Assembly (NCBI RefSeq): GCF_963924675.1
Contig: NC_089226.1
Location: 53,027,124-53,091,123, forward strand
DNA from: Phocoena phocoena
Taxonomy: Eukaryota; Chordata; Mammalia; Artiodactyla; Phocoenidae
DNA: 64,000 bases
Direction of reading: 5' to 3'
Within the stretch, counting starts at the first letter, position 1. Every line of letters begins with the position of its first letter. This document shows positions 11,525 through 22,185 of this stretch, one piece after another. Under the pieces are notes generated by a model, which saw only the letters and a list, made by a program, of their open reading frames with translations, did not search any database and was not told the DNA's origin. The translations under genes were made by a program, and so were the position numbers.

Positions 11525-12390
11525 TTTTGTATCTCCACTTGGATTTCTAATAGTCATCTCAAACATAAGTTGATTCTACTGTCTTTCCCAAGGCTCTTCT
11601 CCAACCTATCTCTCCCTAGTCTTTTCCACCCCAGTAAATGGTATCACCACCCACCCAGTTGCTCAAAACAGAAATCCTCCCTCAGGCCAGCCTTGACTCC
11701 TCTCTCACCTTTCATCCAACCATGGATAAGCTTCATCAGTTTTACCTTCAAAACAATTTTGAGGGCTTCCCTGGTGGCGCAGTGGTTGAGAGTCCGCCTG
11801 CCGATGCAGGGGACACGGGTTCGTGCCCTGGTCCGCGAAGATCCCACATGCCGCGGAGCGGCTGGGCCCGTGAGCCATGGCCGCTGAGCCTGGAAAAAAA
11901 AAAAAAAAGAATTTTGACGCCATCATCATTTCTTCATCCCCACGGTCATTGCTTTATCATTTTTTAGTGCTTGCCTACTGCCCTTAAACTAAAATCCAAA
12001 GTCCTCCCAAAGGCTCTATGTGAATCTCATCTGCCACTCACCCTGTTCCAGCTCTGAATAGGTCAAGATCTTCCCAGTATCATGGCCTTCGTTCATCCTT
12101 TTCCCTCCTCTTGAAATGTTTGTCCCTTGAACTTGGCTTTCTCATCCTTCCAGTCTTAGCTTAGAATCCACAAGCTATGCTCCCTCTACTCACCCTATCC
12201 CATTATAGGTTCCTTATCTCACAGCACTTACATTAGTTTGTAATTGCTTTCTTTTTTAACTTGTGAGTTTTCTGTTTCCCCTGATAAACTATCAGCATCA
12301 TAGGGTAGGGATGATGTTTATCTTGCTCCCCAGAGCATGTCCCACACTGTAAGTTGTGCCGAGCAAATAGCAAAACTCAAGAAAAATTTG
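11525..12390 (+). mobile_element. L2 LINE 3' region, split by a SINE
   Basis: Sense L2. The conserved CAGCCTTGACTCCTCTCTCA segment lies near 11690, with later CCTTTTCCCTCCTCTTGAAA and TTCCTTATCTCACAGCACTT. The 3' terminus is near 12285-12390 (GTAGGGATGATGTTTATCTT). The SINE at 11763-11909 interrupts it. An L2 of opposite orientation follows at once, giving a tail-to-tail pair. Confidence 0.85.
11755..11917 (+). mobile_element. Short-form CHR SINE with TSD
   Basis: The only CHR SINE of this window on the plus strand. The TSD AATTTTGA is at 11755-11762 and 11910-11917. The tRNA-derived head carries the pol III A-box region (TGGCGCAGTGGTTGAG) and B-box region (GGGTTCGTGCCC). The body follows its relatives through GGCCGCTGAGCCTG and then goes straight into poly(A). 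The roughly 65-base 3' section present in the other four short CHR copies (ending GTACCGC) is absent. It lies inside an L2. Confidence 0.93.
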
Positions 12391-12394
12391 ATTG

Positions 12395-12560
12395 AAAACA
12401 TGGAATATGCTAAAACTGAAGATAAAAGAAGGAACAGGACACAGTCCCTGCCCTCATAGAGCTTGCATTCTAATAGGAAAGGCAGAAAAAACATCAGATA
12501 ATTACAATATCTAGAGATAAGTGCTCTACAGGAGCTAGGTACAAAGCACAGTGACGGGGA
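12395..12560 (-). mobile_element. L2 3' fragment
   Basis: Antisense L2: ACACAGTCCCTGCCCTCATA, GAGCTTGCATTCTAATAGGA and AGATAAGTGCTCTACAGGAG. It faces the preceding plus-strand L2. Confidence 0.75.
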
Positions 12561-12654
12561 AAGGACTGTATGAATGGTGTAAAGATTTGGGCTAGGTAAA
12601 CTTGGTAGAATCTTCAATTACCATCAAAATATTTTTACCATTAAATAGCTCGGA

Positions 12655-12795
12655 TGATTTGGCCAGGCTACTTCACACCTCTGATTCTTAGTTTATTCAT
12701 CTGTTAAAAAAAAGAAAAAAAAAGAGGTAAGGATGTGTGAGGCTTAAATGAAATAAGCCATGTAAAATGTTAGCTCCCAGAATAAGAAGGTAACC
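12655..12795 (+). mobile_element. MIR SINE
   Basis: The sense MIR middle and 3' parts are visible: CTCTGATTCTTAGTTTATTC, ATCTGTTAAAAAAAAG with an expanded A-rich stretch, then GGCTTAAATGAAATAAGCCA and ATGTTAGCTCCCAGAATAAG. Confidence 0.75.
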
Positions 12796-13455
12796 ACTTT
12801 AAGTAAGTAGATTCACTACCACCATCAAGAGTGATGTTAATTGGTCAATGTATACCTGGAGCTCAGTATATGCTGTTGAACTCAATTCTTTTACTCTCAA
12901 ACCAGTGCACATGTTCTGCTACATGGAGATTGATATTAAATAACTCAACTCAGATTCCTCCCTCTCCAAAAATTTCCCTAACCATTTCAAGACAGTTCAT
13001 CACACCCTCTTCTGAGTTATCTTTGTGCCTTACAATTGGGAGCATGTTGATATTTTAAGGGGCCCAAATAACTATCACTGCTCCACTGTGTTCTAACGTG
13101 GAACCACATGAAAGGCTGACTGAAGTGGTAGCTTCATAACTGAGGGAGAAGTTGAGGGCGTGGTTTAGTGTGTTAGCCTCACAAATCTCAGAATAGACAT
13201 GCAAAAGAGGTGCTGAACAGCTGGAGGCCTCTCAAGCTTCTCTAATGGTAGGGAACAGACTAGAGAACAGGTGGATTCAAAAGGAAGAGGAGGAGGAGAA
13301 TGGCTGAGCTAGGCATTGCACAGTCATTCCACAACCCAGGGGCATGGGTAGGGTATAGGAAGAATCCAAAGGTGTCACACTAATTGGCATCCCCCCACTT
13401 GGAATCACGAAGCCAGTGAAGGGGTTCCTCTCCTCTGCCCCACCACCATCAGAGC
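12796..13455. other. No gene or repeat recognised
   Basis: Unassigned DNA. No exon or RNA gene is supportable. Confidence 0.4.
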
Positions 13456-13665
13456 CACTCCAGGCTCCAGAGCTAGCAGACTTGGGTTTAGGCTCTCACT
13501 CAACCACTTATAAACAGGAACACTTCAATCTCTTAGACTTCGTATTCTCAAATGTAATATGAGGGTGATAATAATAGTGTCTCCCCCATAGTGTGAGGCG
13601 AATACGAAAGAGTGCAGTGAAGTACTTACCAGTGTATTTGGCACATAATAAATGTTATTTTATCT
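13456..13665 (+). mobile_element. MIR SINE
   Basis: Nearly complete sense MIR: CTCCAGAGCTAGCAGACTTG, TCTCACTCAACCACTTATAA, GAGGGTGATAATAATAGTGT, and the end TTGGCACATAATAAATGTTA. Confidence 0.85.
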
Positions 13666-13674
13666 TGGCTAGGA

Positions 13675-14533
13675 TTTTACTGTCTTTGAAATTGCCATTG
13701 CAAGAGATAAGTAGACACATAAATGAATAAATGTATGCCTTAATTAAAACACTAGAAAAGGTCTATCAGGGAAGATGAAACTTGGGCAAGATTTTTAAGA
13801 GCAAGCATTACTTCTCTATGTGGGCCATGGGCCTTCCAAGAAGAGGGTGGACACAGGGCTGCAGTATAACTTTCATGGTCCCTGGGCACTTTTGCCTTCT
13901 TGAGTTTTGTCCTCTGTTTAAAAAAGATATTAAATATTATATTTTATGATTGCATTGCTATAAAGACAAATATCGTCTATGCTGGCTTATGTTAAATTTT
14001 TTCTTCTAATTTAAGCCTTTTTGTTAGTCCCAAAAAAGTAACATGGTTACTTTTATTCCTATTGTTCTTGATGGATAAGTCAGTTGTGTAGGAAGGGCAC
14101 AACTTAGAATGTTTAGAGAACTATAGAAAGTGTCATGTGATGGAGCCCCAGCAGTTTTTGCAAAACAATCTATGTAAGAAATAGATGTTGCAGCAAAGGC
14201 AAGATTTATATGTAAAAATACGTAAAATTAAGATAAATTTTTAATTATACTTACCTTTACCGCTACCTGTGATACACTCCAATATTTTCTATTATGTTTT
14301 TATTTTACACTGGTCATAACCCACTAAATTTATTATTTCATAAAAGCTTTCACTTGTCATTTGAAAATCCCTGGTGTAAGAGAAAGAGGAAGAAGGGTGG
14401 AGAAGCAGCCAGGACAGGGGCACAGAGGTCCGGCACTGCATGCCAGTGGGTAAACATACATAATATGCCTAGCACACTGCCTGCATGCAGTGAGACACAG
14501 AATAAGTGGAGACTATTGTAAAATATATTTTGA
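13675..14533. other. Unassigned DNA with a possible L2 trace
   Basis: The part 13680-13860 resembles antisense L2 weakly (AGACACATAAATGAATAAAT, CAGGGAAGATGAAACTTGGG). The rest has no recognised element and only short chance frames. Confidence 0.35.
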
Positions 14534-14566
14534 AAATTATGTCCTTATCCTATAAGGACATAATTT
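14534..14566. repeat. Perfect 15-bp inverted repeat, 3-nt loop
   Basis: The left arm AAATTATGTCCTTAT (14534-14548), loop CCT, and right arm ATAAGGACATAATTT (14552-14566) pair at all 15 positions. It could extrude as a hairpin. No surrounding MITE ends, tail or TSD were found. It is not a typical terminator context in this genome. Confidence 0.95.
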
Positions 14567-14695
14567 GGGGGGAAAGGAGGTAAACCCAACATTTTAGTTA
14601 AAAAAAACAAAAACAAAAAAACCCTCTCTGTGACTTTGAATTTGATGGCCTCTCTCTGTCAGGAAACCAAATTGTGTAATTCCTCCTAGCTGGAG

Positions 14696-14760
14696 GTGTG
14701 TGTACGCATATGTATGTATGTGTGTGTGTGCGTGTGTGTGAGACAGAGAGAGAGAGAGAA
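14696..14760. repeat. (GT)n-(GA)n compound microsatellite
   Basis: Interrupted GT dinucleotides (with TATG and CG variants) pass into AGACAGAGAGAGAGAGAGAG. Confidence 0.9.
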
Positions 14761-15464
14761 ACATTTCATTAGCTTGGATTCATAATGTTTATACATTCCA
14801 TCTCACCTTTATCTCTTCGCCTGACCCTGTTTATAGAGTCCTGGACCTTTAAGTCGTCTTCCAGGTCCTGCTTTTCAAAGGTTGCAAAATATGCCATTAT
14901 GGATAAGTAGCAAGTACTAGCAACCATTAGACTCTTGAGTTGTTTCTAATTAAATCCTATGGATTTAATGCTTTAGGTTTTTTAAAAATCTTCCATCAAG
15001 TTCTCCTGAATTTCTTTTGGTCCCTTTTTTCCTTCTAGTTTACTATTTTTATGAAGAGAGGGACAGGGATGTGCATACACACATCCAAAGTCTTTGAAAT
15101 GTCTACGATCTTCCTAGGGCTCTGAGTAGTGTGGTAATAAATGGCTTTGAGGTTATCTGACTGTCTTGTTATGAGAGATCAAACCTGAAAGTATGTGTTT
15201 GCGTCCAATTAACACCAACTGTTGGGATTTGAAAATCATGTATTTCATTCATTAACCTTCAGAATGGCATTCAGAGAGGAGAATGTTTGAATTTACAACC
15301 TACAAGTTATAAATTTATCAAAAGCAATAACATTATTGTAATGCTCGTGTCAAGGACCATTCGTATTCTTAGTCTCTACAGTAGATCACGAGGAGACCGT
15401 GTCTACCCTGAGGACATATTCTCTAATAACAAGAATCTTTCATCCTCTGCAGTGGAGAGAGATT
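14761..15464. other. No gene or repeat recognised
   Basis: Unassigned sequence without a supportable element. Confidence 0.4.
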
Positions 15465-15665
15465 TCCACATGCCTTTTCTCTTGTCATCTTCACCATAAC
15501 CCTGGAAGAAAATAGGCCAGAGGTTATTATTCGTATCTGATGGATGAAAAAACTGAGTCTCAAAGAGATCAAGGGACTTGCCCAAAGTGACACTTTCACA
15601 AAATGGTAAAGCCAGAACTTGAAATCATAATTTTTTCTTCTTAGTCCTCTGCTCTTTCCATCTCC
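15465..15665 (-). mobile_element. MIR SINE
   Basis: Antisense MIR: ATCTTCACCATAACCCTGGA, the GATGGATGAAAAAACTGAGT core, GGGACTTGCCCAAAGTGACA, then AAGCCAGAACTTGAAATCAT. Confidence 0.85.
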
Positions 15666-15914
15666 CCAGGTTGTTTTCCCCAGTATTGAGATGCACAAAA
15701 TAAAGCAGGCTATTGTCAGGTCAAAGTGTGAAGTAGGCAGTTTTATTTCATGGCCCACCACCTCTTAGACATTGCTCTCCCTCCCCAGGACACATCCACC
15801 AATGTTCCAGGGACACACATGTCTGACCCTTCTTTGTCCTTCAGCTTCACCATTGCACAGACCAATGGGAAGCAGCAGATACATGGGGTGGGAGGATGGG
15901 CAGCACTGTAGCAT

Positions 15915-16065
15915 ATTTTAGGAGACCTGAGATTTCCACATCAGACACATAAAAGTTCAAATCCCAAATCTGAAACTTTCTACATTTGTGGCCTTGGACA
16001 CCTTAAATTCTTTGTCCCTTAGCTTTGTCATCTGTGAGTGACCACAATACCTATCATGATTTCAT
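15915..16065 (+). mobile_element. MIR SINE
   Basis: Sense MIR with the middle parts visible: AAGTTCAAATCCCAAATCTG, TTTGTGGCCTTGGACACCTT, CTTAGCTTTGTCATCTGTGA. Confidence 0.65.
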
Positions 16066-16099
16066 TTTGAAAATGATAGCATGATAGATGATAGCATAC

Positions 16100-16400
16100 G
16101 TGACTAAACGTGACTTCAACAATAAGAAACTTTCATTATCTCACTTAACTCCAAAAGGAAGCTTTTCCAGGTTGATCAACCAAGCTGCTCAAGGATATCC
16201 AGGTTCTGGGTCAGCTTCTTACCCAAAGCAGGAAAGAAGGTGTTGGGCATTCTCCTTATGCATCCTTCACTCTCTTTTTATCACGGCAGAGATGAGGAGT
16301 CTTTTCCAGAAACCTCCAGCAAACTTCTCTTTCACCTGGTTTGCCAAACTGGATCCCATGCCCATCTCTACACAGGCAAGACAACTTCCGGGTTGACCAG
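16100..16400. other. Possible ancient interspersed repeat, family unknown
   Basis: AATAAGAAACTTTCATTATC followed by GGTTCTGGGTCAGCTTCTTA and ATCACGGCAGAGATGAGGAG looks like a mammal-wide MER or LTR remnant. I cannot name the family or set its ends. Confidence 0.3.
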
Positions 16401-16744
16401 CTGTCCCAGCTGACTTGGGCCTTGGCAAAAGAGTAGGGTTGTTGTGATCAGTTTAGACTACCCATAGGTTATCCTCTAGGGCTAGGATTGGAGTCCTCCT
16501 TCCTTAAGCACATCTCAACTTACATATGAGAAAAAACAAAAAAAAATGTGGGATCCATGAGCAAGCGAGAGGGTGGGTCCGTGACTCCTGAGAAGGTCCC
16601 CAGCTGGTCTGCCACAGAAGGTTTTGTGTTTTGTGATCATTAGAAAAGTTGGAAGTAAAAAGCCTAGCATAGCACCTGGCACATGAAATATCTCAGTGAA
16701 TGTCTACACATTGTTACCAAATTTGCAAGTTACCAGCGTCCACT

Positions 16745-16905
16745 CATTTTTTAATTTGGGGCATGCCACTTAACCACTCAAAGCTGGTTTCCTTTTCTTC
16801 AAATTGAGGATAAGTATTGCTACTCTAAAGGGTTGTTGGAAAGGTTAAAATAATATCTAGGAAAGAGTTTTTAAGCTGTTAAGTACTATGCAAATGTAAA
16901 GTGTC
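16745..16905 (+). mobile_element. MIR SINE
   Basis: Sense MIR: CCACTTAACCACTCAAAGCT, GGTTTCCTTTTCTTCAAATT, GGGTTGTTGGAAAGGTTAAA, then TAAGTACTATGCAAATGTAA. Confidence 0.75.
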
Positions 16906-17354
16906 ATGTTTACCATTTAGTGTCACATCTGCAAAGTGGCTTACAGCAGGGTCAGACTGCAACATCACGACAGATATTTGTGAAAAGCTCATAACTGAGT
17001 GTAAGTTTTTCATGGGTTTCATGCTGATATATAGAACACCAGTCGTTTCATTGTTCTGAACATTTAAAACTAAATTCCAGCTTTTGTTCCAGACCACCTT
17101 GTACCTAAATATAGTGCAATGAAATGCAAAAAAAAAAAAAAAAAAAAAATCCAATGCATTAAAACTGACACACAAAAAAGATTAACTTCTCTACTGCTTT
17201 CTTTATCCAAGTTACCCCTCACAACCTAACACCTGAAACTGCTAATGATGTCAGTTGGCTCTATGTTCCCCAAGTCCTTGTGCTGCAAGTCCAAACGAAA
17301 ACGCCAAGGTTTCTGATATCCACTTTCTTTTTTTTGAATTTCTGACATCTACTT
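16906..17354. other. Unassigned DNA with a poly(A) run
   Basis: A 21-base A run lies at about 17129-17149 without a recognisable retroelement body before it. No gene was seen. Confidence 0.4.
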
Positions 17355-17565
17355 TCAAGAGTACCTACTCTGTCCCAGATGCCTTAAGTGCATGCATTTC
17401 CTTTAAAATTCTCAACAATTCTACAAGATGCTTATTGTATTCCCATTTATCGGGTAGAAAAACCAAGGTTCACTGAGATTAGACTACCTGCTTACATCTC
17501 ATAGTGACAAATGCGGGAGCCCCAGATTTTGACTCGGTTCTCCCCAGTTCTAAAGCTTCTGGTAT
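17355..17565 (-). mobile_element. MIR SINE
   Basis: Antisense MIR: AGTACCTACTCTGTCCCAGA, TCCCATTTATCGGGTAGAAA, AACCAAGGTTCACTGAGATT, then the CCCCAGATTTTGACTCGGTT head. Confidence 0.8.
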
Positions 17566-18039
17566 TTCTACTATTCCTCTACTTGACCAGCTTTTCCATG
17601 ACATCCTTTCCAACTGAACATCATGACAGTGACGTTTTCCCTCCTCACTCGTTTCCCTGGCTCATCTATGTGACCAATTCTACAAACACGCAGCTTGTTC
17701 TAGAATTCCATTCAAGAGAATCTCTAACAGTGTCACCGTCTGAAGCTGGGAACAGACTGTAGAACAGCCATGTACACCCATACCCTTGAGGCTTAGGATG
17801 CAGAAATATTTATTGGAACGTGGTCCCTAGGGCAGAAACACAGAAATCTATCCTGTAATGTGATCTTAAAATTAATATAATCAGTCTTTGGTGTTTCTAA
17901 GAAATAATAATATCTTACATGCCGAACTGTTGCATTTAATACCCAAAACACACTGCCCATTTAATAGATTTTAAAAATACAACAATGAAACTCAGAGATA
18001 CCATGTGATATCCCCAGTACCACTGACTTTAAAGAATGT
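17566..18039. other. No gene or repeat recognised
   Basis: Unassigned, with no supportable element. Confidence 0.4.
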
Positions 18040-18220
18040 TATAGTTACTAATTGCCACACTAGTGCTGCCTAACAAAGTAACCTCTAAATCTGAGTGGCA
18101 TACAATAGTAATTGTTTATCTGTCATGTGCCTGGGTCATCTGGGATTGACAAGATGACCTTCCCGAACTTGGCTGGGCCCACTCTATATCCAGGAGTTGG
18201 CTGGCTGGTGGCTGATCTAG
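18040..18220 (-). mobile_element. Possible ancient LTR/MER-type remnant
   Basis: TAATTGCCACACTAGTGCTG, CCTAACAAAGTAACCTCTAA and CTGAGTGGCATACAATAGTA resemble the start of an old mammalian LTR or MER repeat in antisense. It is heavily diverged and the family is not certain. Confidence 0.4.
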
Positions 18221-20385
18221 AAGGAAGGAAGTACAAAGTTACATGGGCAAAGGGTGTGCTTATAAAGGAGCATAAAAAATTGGGAACATCGTTGCAATTC
18301 ACCACTAGAGATTTTTTAAATATCACTAATGTTTTCTAAATGATTTTGTGATAGATATACCCCTGCAATAAAAAGCAAGGTCATCTCTATAGTAATACTC
18401 CAAGTTATAAAGACTTTAGTAATGTGACTGCCAGACCCCAGTCTACCCTGCGAAGTTTCTGAGAGCTCCAAAGCCCCACATGGGTTTGTGCTCATGACCA
18501 GTCTTTTGCCACAGTGAGACCAGTGGCATCCATCCTGTTGTACCTCTTCTTGAAGCCAGCTAAAAAGCCTCTATTGCTACTACTGAGGATATGCTTTATC
18601 ACAACACCTGAGTGCTCTGTCCTGTTGTTCTGAAGATGCCACTCCCAGTTACGTTGGACAGGTGCCAGGGTCTGCCCGGAGGTGACATGAAGGCCCACTC
18701 TCCAGCTCTGTGCTACACTTCAGGGTCTGCCTAGGACCTTCTGCCTCTCCTTCCTACTCATATGCTGCAAGAATTTTATAAGAAAAAGGGAAAGAGAAAA
18801 TAAGCAACTTCTAACCACAGTTCAAGCTTTTAAAGACACAGCGTTTGATCCCAAATGCAACAGCTGCTTTTAGGTCTTTGGTAGCTTCGAGCTGTCCCAA
18901 GACAAAGGGTGGGTATCTGCCTCACATCTGCATTACTAAAGGGCCTATTTAATTTGTGGTTTTTAATATAATACCTACCTTGGAAAATCCCAGTGTTAAG
19001 CCTGATGCATTCTGATAATTTATCCTAAAGCAAAAAGCAAAAATAAAACCTTGTCCCTGAAGTAGTGTTCCACTTATAGAGACTCAAAACTTCAAATTTC
19101 ACTTAGCAATTAACTATTCTATCCTAATATATCTTTATTCCATCTACGTTTTTCTTTTTCCCAGTTACATTCATATCAAGTTTTCAAAGTTGTAAGGTTC
19201 AGTCTTGACTAAGATACCTATTTCTGAATGATAAGAATAGTGATAATATTTTGGAGACGCAAAGCCAAGGTAGTTTTCATCATGTCCTTTTGCTTGGAGG
19301 TCCTCATGAATTGTATCAGGTGTATTTGTTGCTCTGGCAAGAAGACCATTAAGAATGTATCTATTGCACTTCTAATTTTCTGCGGCTGAAGGTTTAGAGG
19401 TTGACTTTGCTAACCTAAGAAGTTGGAAGTGGATGCTATTGACATTCGTTCAATAGCGTCATGTTGGCCTCTCCTTCACTATTCCCCAAACTGCTCCTCC
19501 AGCATTCAGTATTCCATCCTTATTTAATTCAGGAAGGAAGTGGGGAGGAGGTGCCAGCCATATCTTTCTTTTTTATTAAGACAACCAAAAGCTTTCCTAC
19601 AATACCCTGGCAAACTTCCACCTATGTGTTGGTGACCAAAACTGAATCCCTCGGCTACCTGAGGCTGCAAGGCACTGAGGGAAGGTGAGTAGTTGCCTCA
19701 CCTGGCCCTTAAATGGAGGCAAAGGAGAAGTTTGTGACGATTGGTTGCTAAGGACACAGGGCCAATATCTTCCTCAAGGACTGATATTACTGAGAACAAA
19801 GGGTTCACAGCTTAATTCTGAGTTTCAAACTCAGATTGTTCCAAGTTCTTAACAAGACAATAATCTTCATATTCAGATTTATTAGAAGTAAAAAAAAAAA
19901 AAAAAGTTCTCTAAATTATCAAAGTTTTCCATTTCATCCATAGCAATACCAAAGCTTGATCAAGTAAGATAGATGTTTTCAAGGAAATAAATGTCCAAGC
20001 AGCAGAAAAGAAATTTAAAGGTTAAGCTAACACCCCCAACCCGCTGGGCCTTGGCTAAGGTTGGGGGAAGAGACGTGATGGAAATGTTGAGGGAAAGTCT
20101 AGATAGATCAAGGGATAATCCTATACCATCTGAGCTGATACCTGTAAGTTGGCCCCAGCCTTTCTGTGCCTCAAGAGAAATGTTTGTGCAGGCTCCAGCC
20201 TGGTCGCAAAGACACATGTGCTGGCACTGATGGTGTGGGAAGAAATTGTAGCCAGAACCAGATGTTAAATCTAGTTAGACGTGTTAAAAGTAGTTTTCAC
20301 AATCTCATAAGATAATGCTGGGGTTTCGGGGTGGCATAGTGAAGGGTTAAGAGTCTTGGTAAGCTTCTATCTGGGGCTTCTGAAC
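18221..20385. other. Long stretch with no gene or repeat recognised
   Basis: About 2.1 kb of unique-looking DNA apart from a 16-base A run near 19890. Frames at 19461, 19960 and 19991 are under 90 codons and overlap on both strands without motifs. Confidence 0.45.
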
Positions 20386-20389
20386 TGGG

Positions 20390-20865
20390 TTGAATAGTGT
20401 TCCCCCAGAATAATTAATGTCCTTCTGGAACCAGAATGTAACCTTCTTCTTTGGAAATAGATGATATAATTAAGATGAGGTCATCTTAACCTCATCACGA
20501 GGCCCAGTTAAGATGGGCGCTTAATGCAATATGCCTGGTATCCTTGTAAGAAGAGGAGAGGACACACAGAGAGTGACACCCACAAAGGGAAGGTGATGCG
20601 AAGATACACAGGGAGAACACCATGTGATGACAGAGGCAGAGACTGGGGTTATGCAGCAGCAAGCCAAGGACTGCCGGCCACCGCCAGAAGCTAGGAAGAA
20701 ATAAGGAAGAGATTCTTCCCTAGAGTCTTCAATGAGGATAGCATGGCCCTGCCAACCTTGATTTCAAACTTCTAACTTCTAAACTGTGAGAGCTTACGTT
20801 TCTGTTGTTCTAAGCCACCTTGTTTGGGGTATTTTGTTATGGCAGCCCTAGGAAACTAAGAAAGC
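20390..20865 (+). mobile_element. Solo MaLR-type LTR (MLT1-like)
   Basis: The order fits an old mammalian ERVL-MaLR LTR: GGTTGAATAGTGTTCCCCCA, GGAAATAGATGATATAATTA, TATCCTTGTAAGAAGAGGAG, GATTCTTCCCTAGAGTCTTC, CTGTTGTTCTAAGCCACCTT and TTATGGCAGCCCTAGGAAAC. No internal viral genes are attached, so it is a solo LTR. The subfamily was judged by eye. Confidence 0.8.
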
Positions 20866-20884
20866 TTACTCTCCCTCTCTACTG

Positions 20885-21385
20885 CAGTTGGCAACCAGTC
20901 ATCAGTAAGAACTATTGTTTCTACCTCCAGTGTCTCTCTTCTAACTTCTTCCCCCCTCTGCCCTCTGCTATTTCCCCATTTAAGATCCTCATTTTTTTCT
21001 TACTCCTAATGGGTCTCATGGACTCAATTCTCACTCTTCCTAAAATGGCCCTCTGCACTATGCCCAGAAAAATCTTTCTATAACAACGTTTTTGTTTTTT
21101 TTTTTGCGGTACGCGGGCCTCTCACTGTTGTGGCCTCTCCCGTTGCGGAGCACAGGCTTCAGACGCGCAGGCTCAGCAGCCATGGCTCACGGGCCCAGCC
21201 GCTTCACGGCATGTGGGATCCTCCCAGACCGGGGCACAAACCTGTGTCCCCTGCATCGGCAGGCGGACTCCCAACCGCTGCGCCACCAGGGAAACCCTAT
21301 AACAATGTTTTTATCATGTGATGTCCTGGTGCAAAACCCTTCAGTGCCTTCTCATTGGCTTCAGTTCAAAATCCAAGCACCTTAC
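20885..21385 (+). mobile_element. L2 fragment, split by a SINE
   Basis: Sense L2: the part before the SINE ends with ATGGCCCTCTGCACTATGCC. The part after it holds GATGTCCTGGTGCAAAACCC, TTCAGTGCCTTCTCATTGGC and TCAAAATCCAAGCACCTTAC. The SINE at 21094-21296 sits between them. Confidence 0.75.
21078..21312 (-). mobile_element. CHR SINE with 16-bp TSD
   Basis: Minus-strand short CHR SINE (21094-21296). The T run is followed by GCGGTACGCGGGCCTCTCAC, the body, and the tRNA-like head ending CACCAGGGAAACCC. The TSD CTATAACAACGTTTTT (21078-21093) matches 21297-21312 at 15 of 16 bases. Some CpG sites have decayed (TTCACGGCATGTG), so it is slightly older than the copy at 57.6 kb. Confidence 0.95.
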
Positions 21386-21389
21386 TTAA

Positions 21390-21960
21390 TCTGAGTCAAT
21401 TCATCTTCCACAGGAAGGAGACACCAGGAGAGAATTAGAAATGTAAGAGATGGGTGGAAGGAAATACCTGTGAGGGATAAGAGGAAGAGAAAGTAGCATG
21501 GGCTGAGAAAGCTCCAGACTGTGGTGCCAATTTGACACCTGTGTAGGGAGAAGGGAAGAAAGGAGGATTGAGTAGGAAGCACTGGAGACTCTAGGGCAGC
21601 TCTAAGAAAGTCATGGCCAGGCCAACTGGAGAGCCCCAGTGCAAAGATTGCCATTTAGAGGAATCCTGTATTGGACAGAAATGGCACAGCTCTTGTACAC
21701 CTGCCATGCTCAGACACTGCTGGGAGAATCTTTGGGAGAGAAGGCCTCAGTGTGAACCCCAAAGTGTGGCAGCTGGAGGCTGTCAGCTAGCTAATATTCC
21801 CTGCAAAAGGTTCTCTCTTGAAGAGAAAACTGAGTGGCTTACTCACAGTGTTGCCCCAAAGTCAAACAAGGGTCTCCATCAGCTGGTCCTTACAAATGTC
21901 TCCAAACTCACCTCTCTCAGCTCCATGATATGGACCATGGGTCCAGCTATGAAGCAGCTG
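21390..21960. other. Unrecognised segment between two L2 parts
   Basis: This stretch separates a sense L2 (20885-21385) from the matching L2 3' end (21960-22185) and itself does not read as L2. It holds the longest non-LINE frame of the region, 138 codons at 21613-22029. That frame has no recognisable domain and runs on into the L2, so it is probably chance. It could be an unnamed insertion or very decayed L2. Confidence 0.4.
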
Positions 21961-22185
21961 GCATGGGTTACATTCTCCTGCTCTGATGTCTGTGTTCATA
22001 CACTTCTACTCCCCTGGCCACCTAGTTAACCTGGCTAACACTTCCTCCTATATGTCTAGTTCTGTTTACGTGTCTGTTTCCCACCACTAGGCTGTAAGTT
22101 TCTTGATGACAGGGGTTTCTTTGTTCATATTTTCATTCCCTACTGAAAACTACAAGTCCTTTAACTTGGTGAGAGTTCAATAAAT
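21960..22185 (+). mobile_element. L2 LINE 3' end
   Basis: Sense L2 terminus: CTACTCCCCTGGCCACCTAG, GTTTACGTGTCTGTTTCCCA, CTAGGCTGTAAGTTTCTTGA and GAGAGTTCAATAAATGATGG. A tetranucleotide array continues directly from its tail. Confidence 0.8.

Noticed and set aside
11763..11850. tRNA gene suggested by A-box and B-box sequences
   Set aside because: It is the tRNA-derived head of a SINE with tail and TSD, not a functional tRNA.
11522..11967. Overlapping frames of 109-121 codons on the plus strand
   Set aside because: They read through an L2 and a SINE; the proline/arginine-rich peptide is translated SINE.
20390..20865. Endogenous retrovirus with genes
   Set aside because: Only an old MaLR-type LTR is present; no internal viral coding sequence or second LTR lies nearby.
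21613..22029. 138-codon open frame as a possible gene
   Set aside because: It has no domain, signal or splice context, and its last part runs into an L2 3' end. Composition fits chance.
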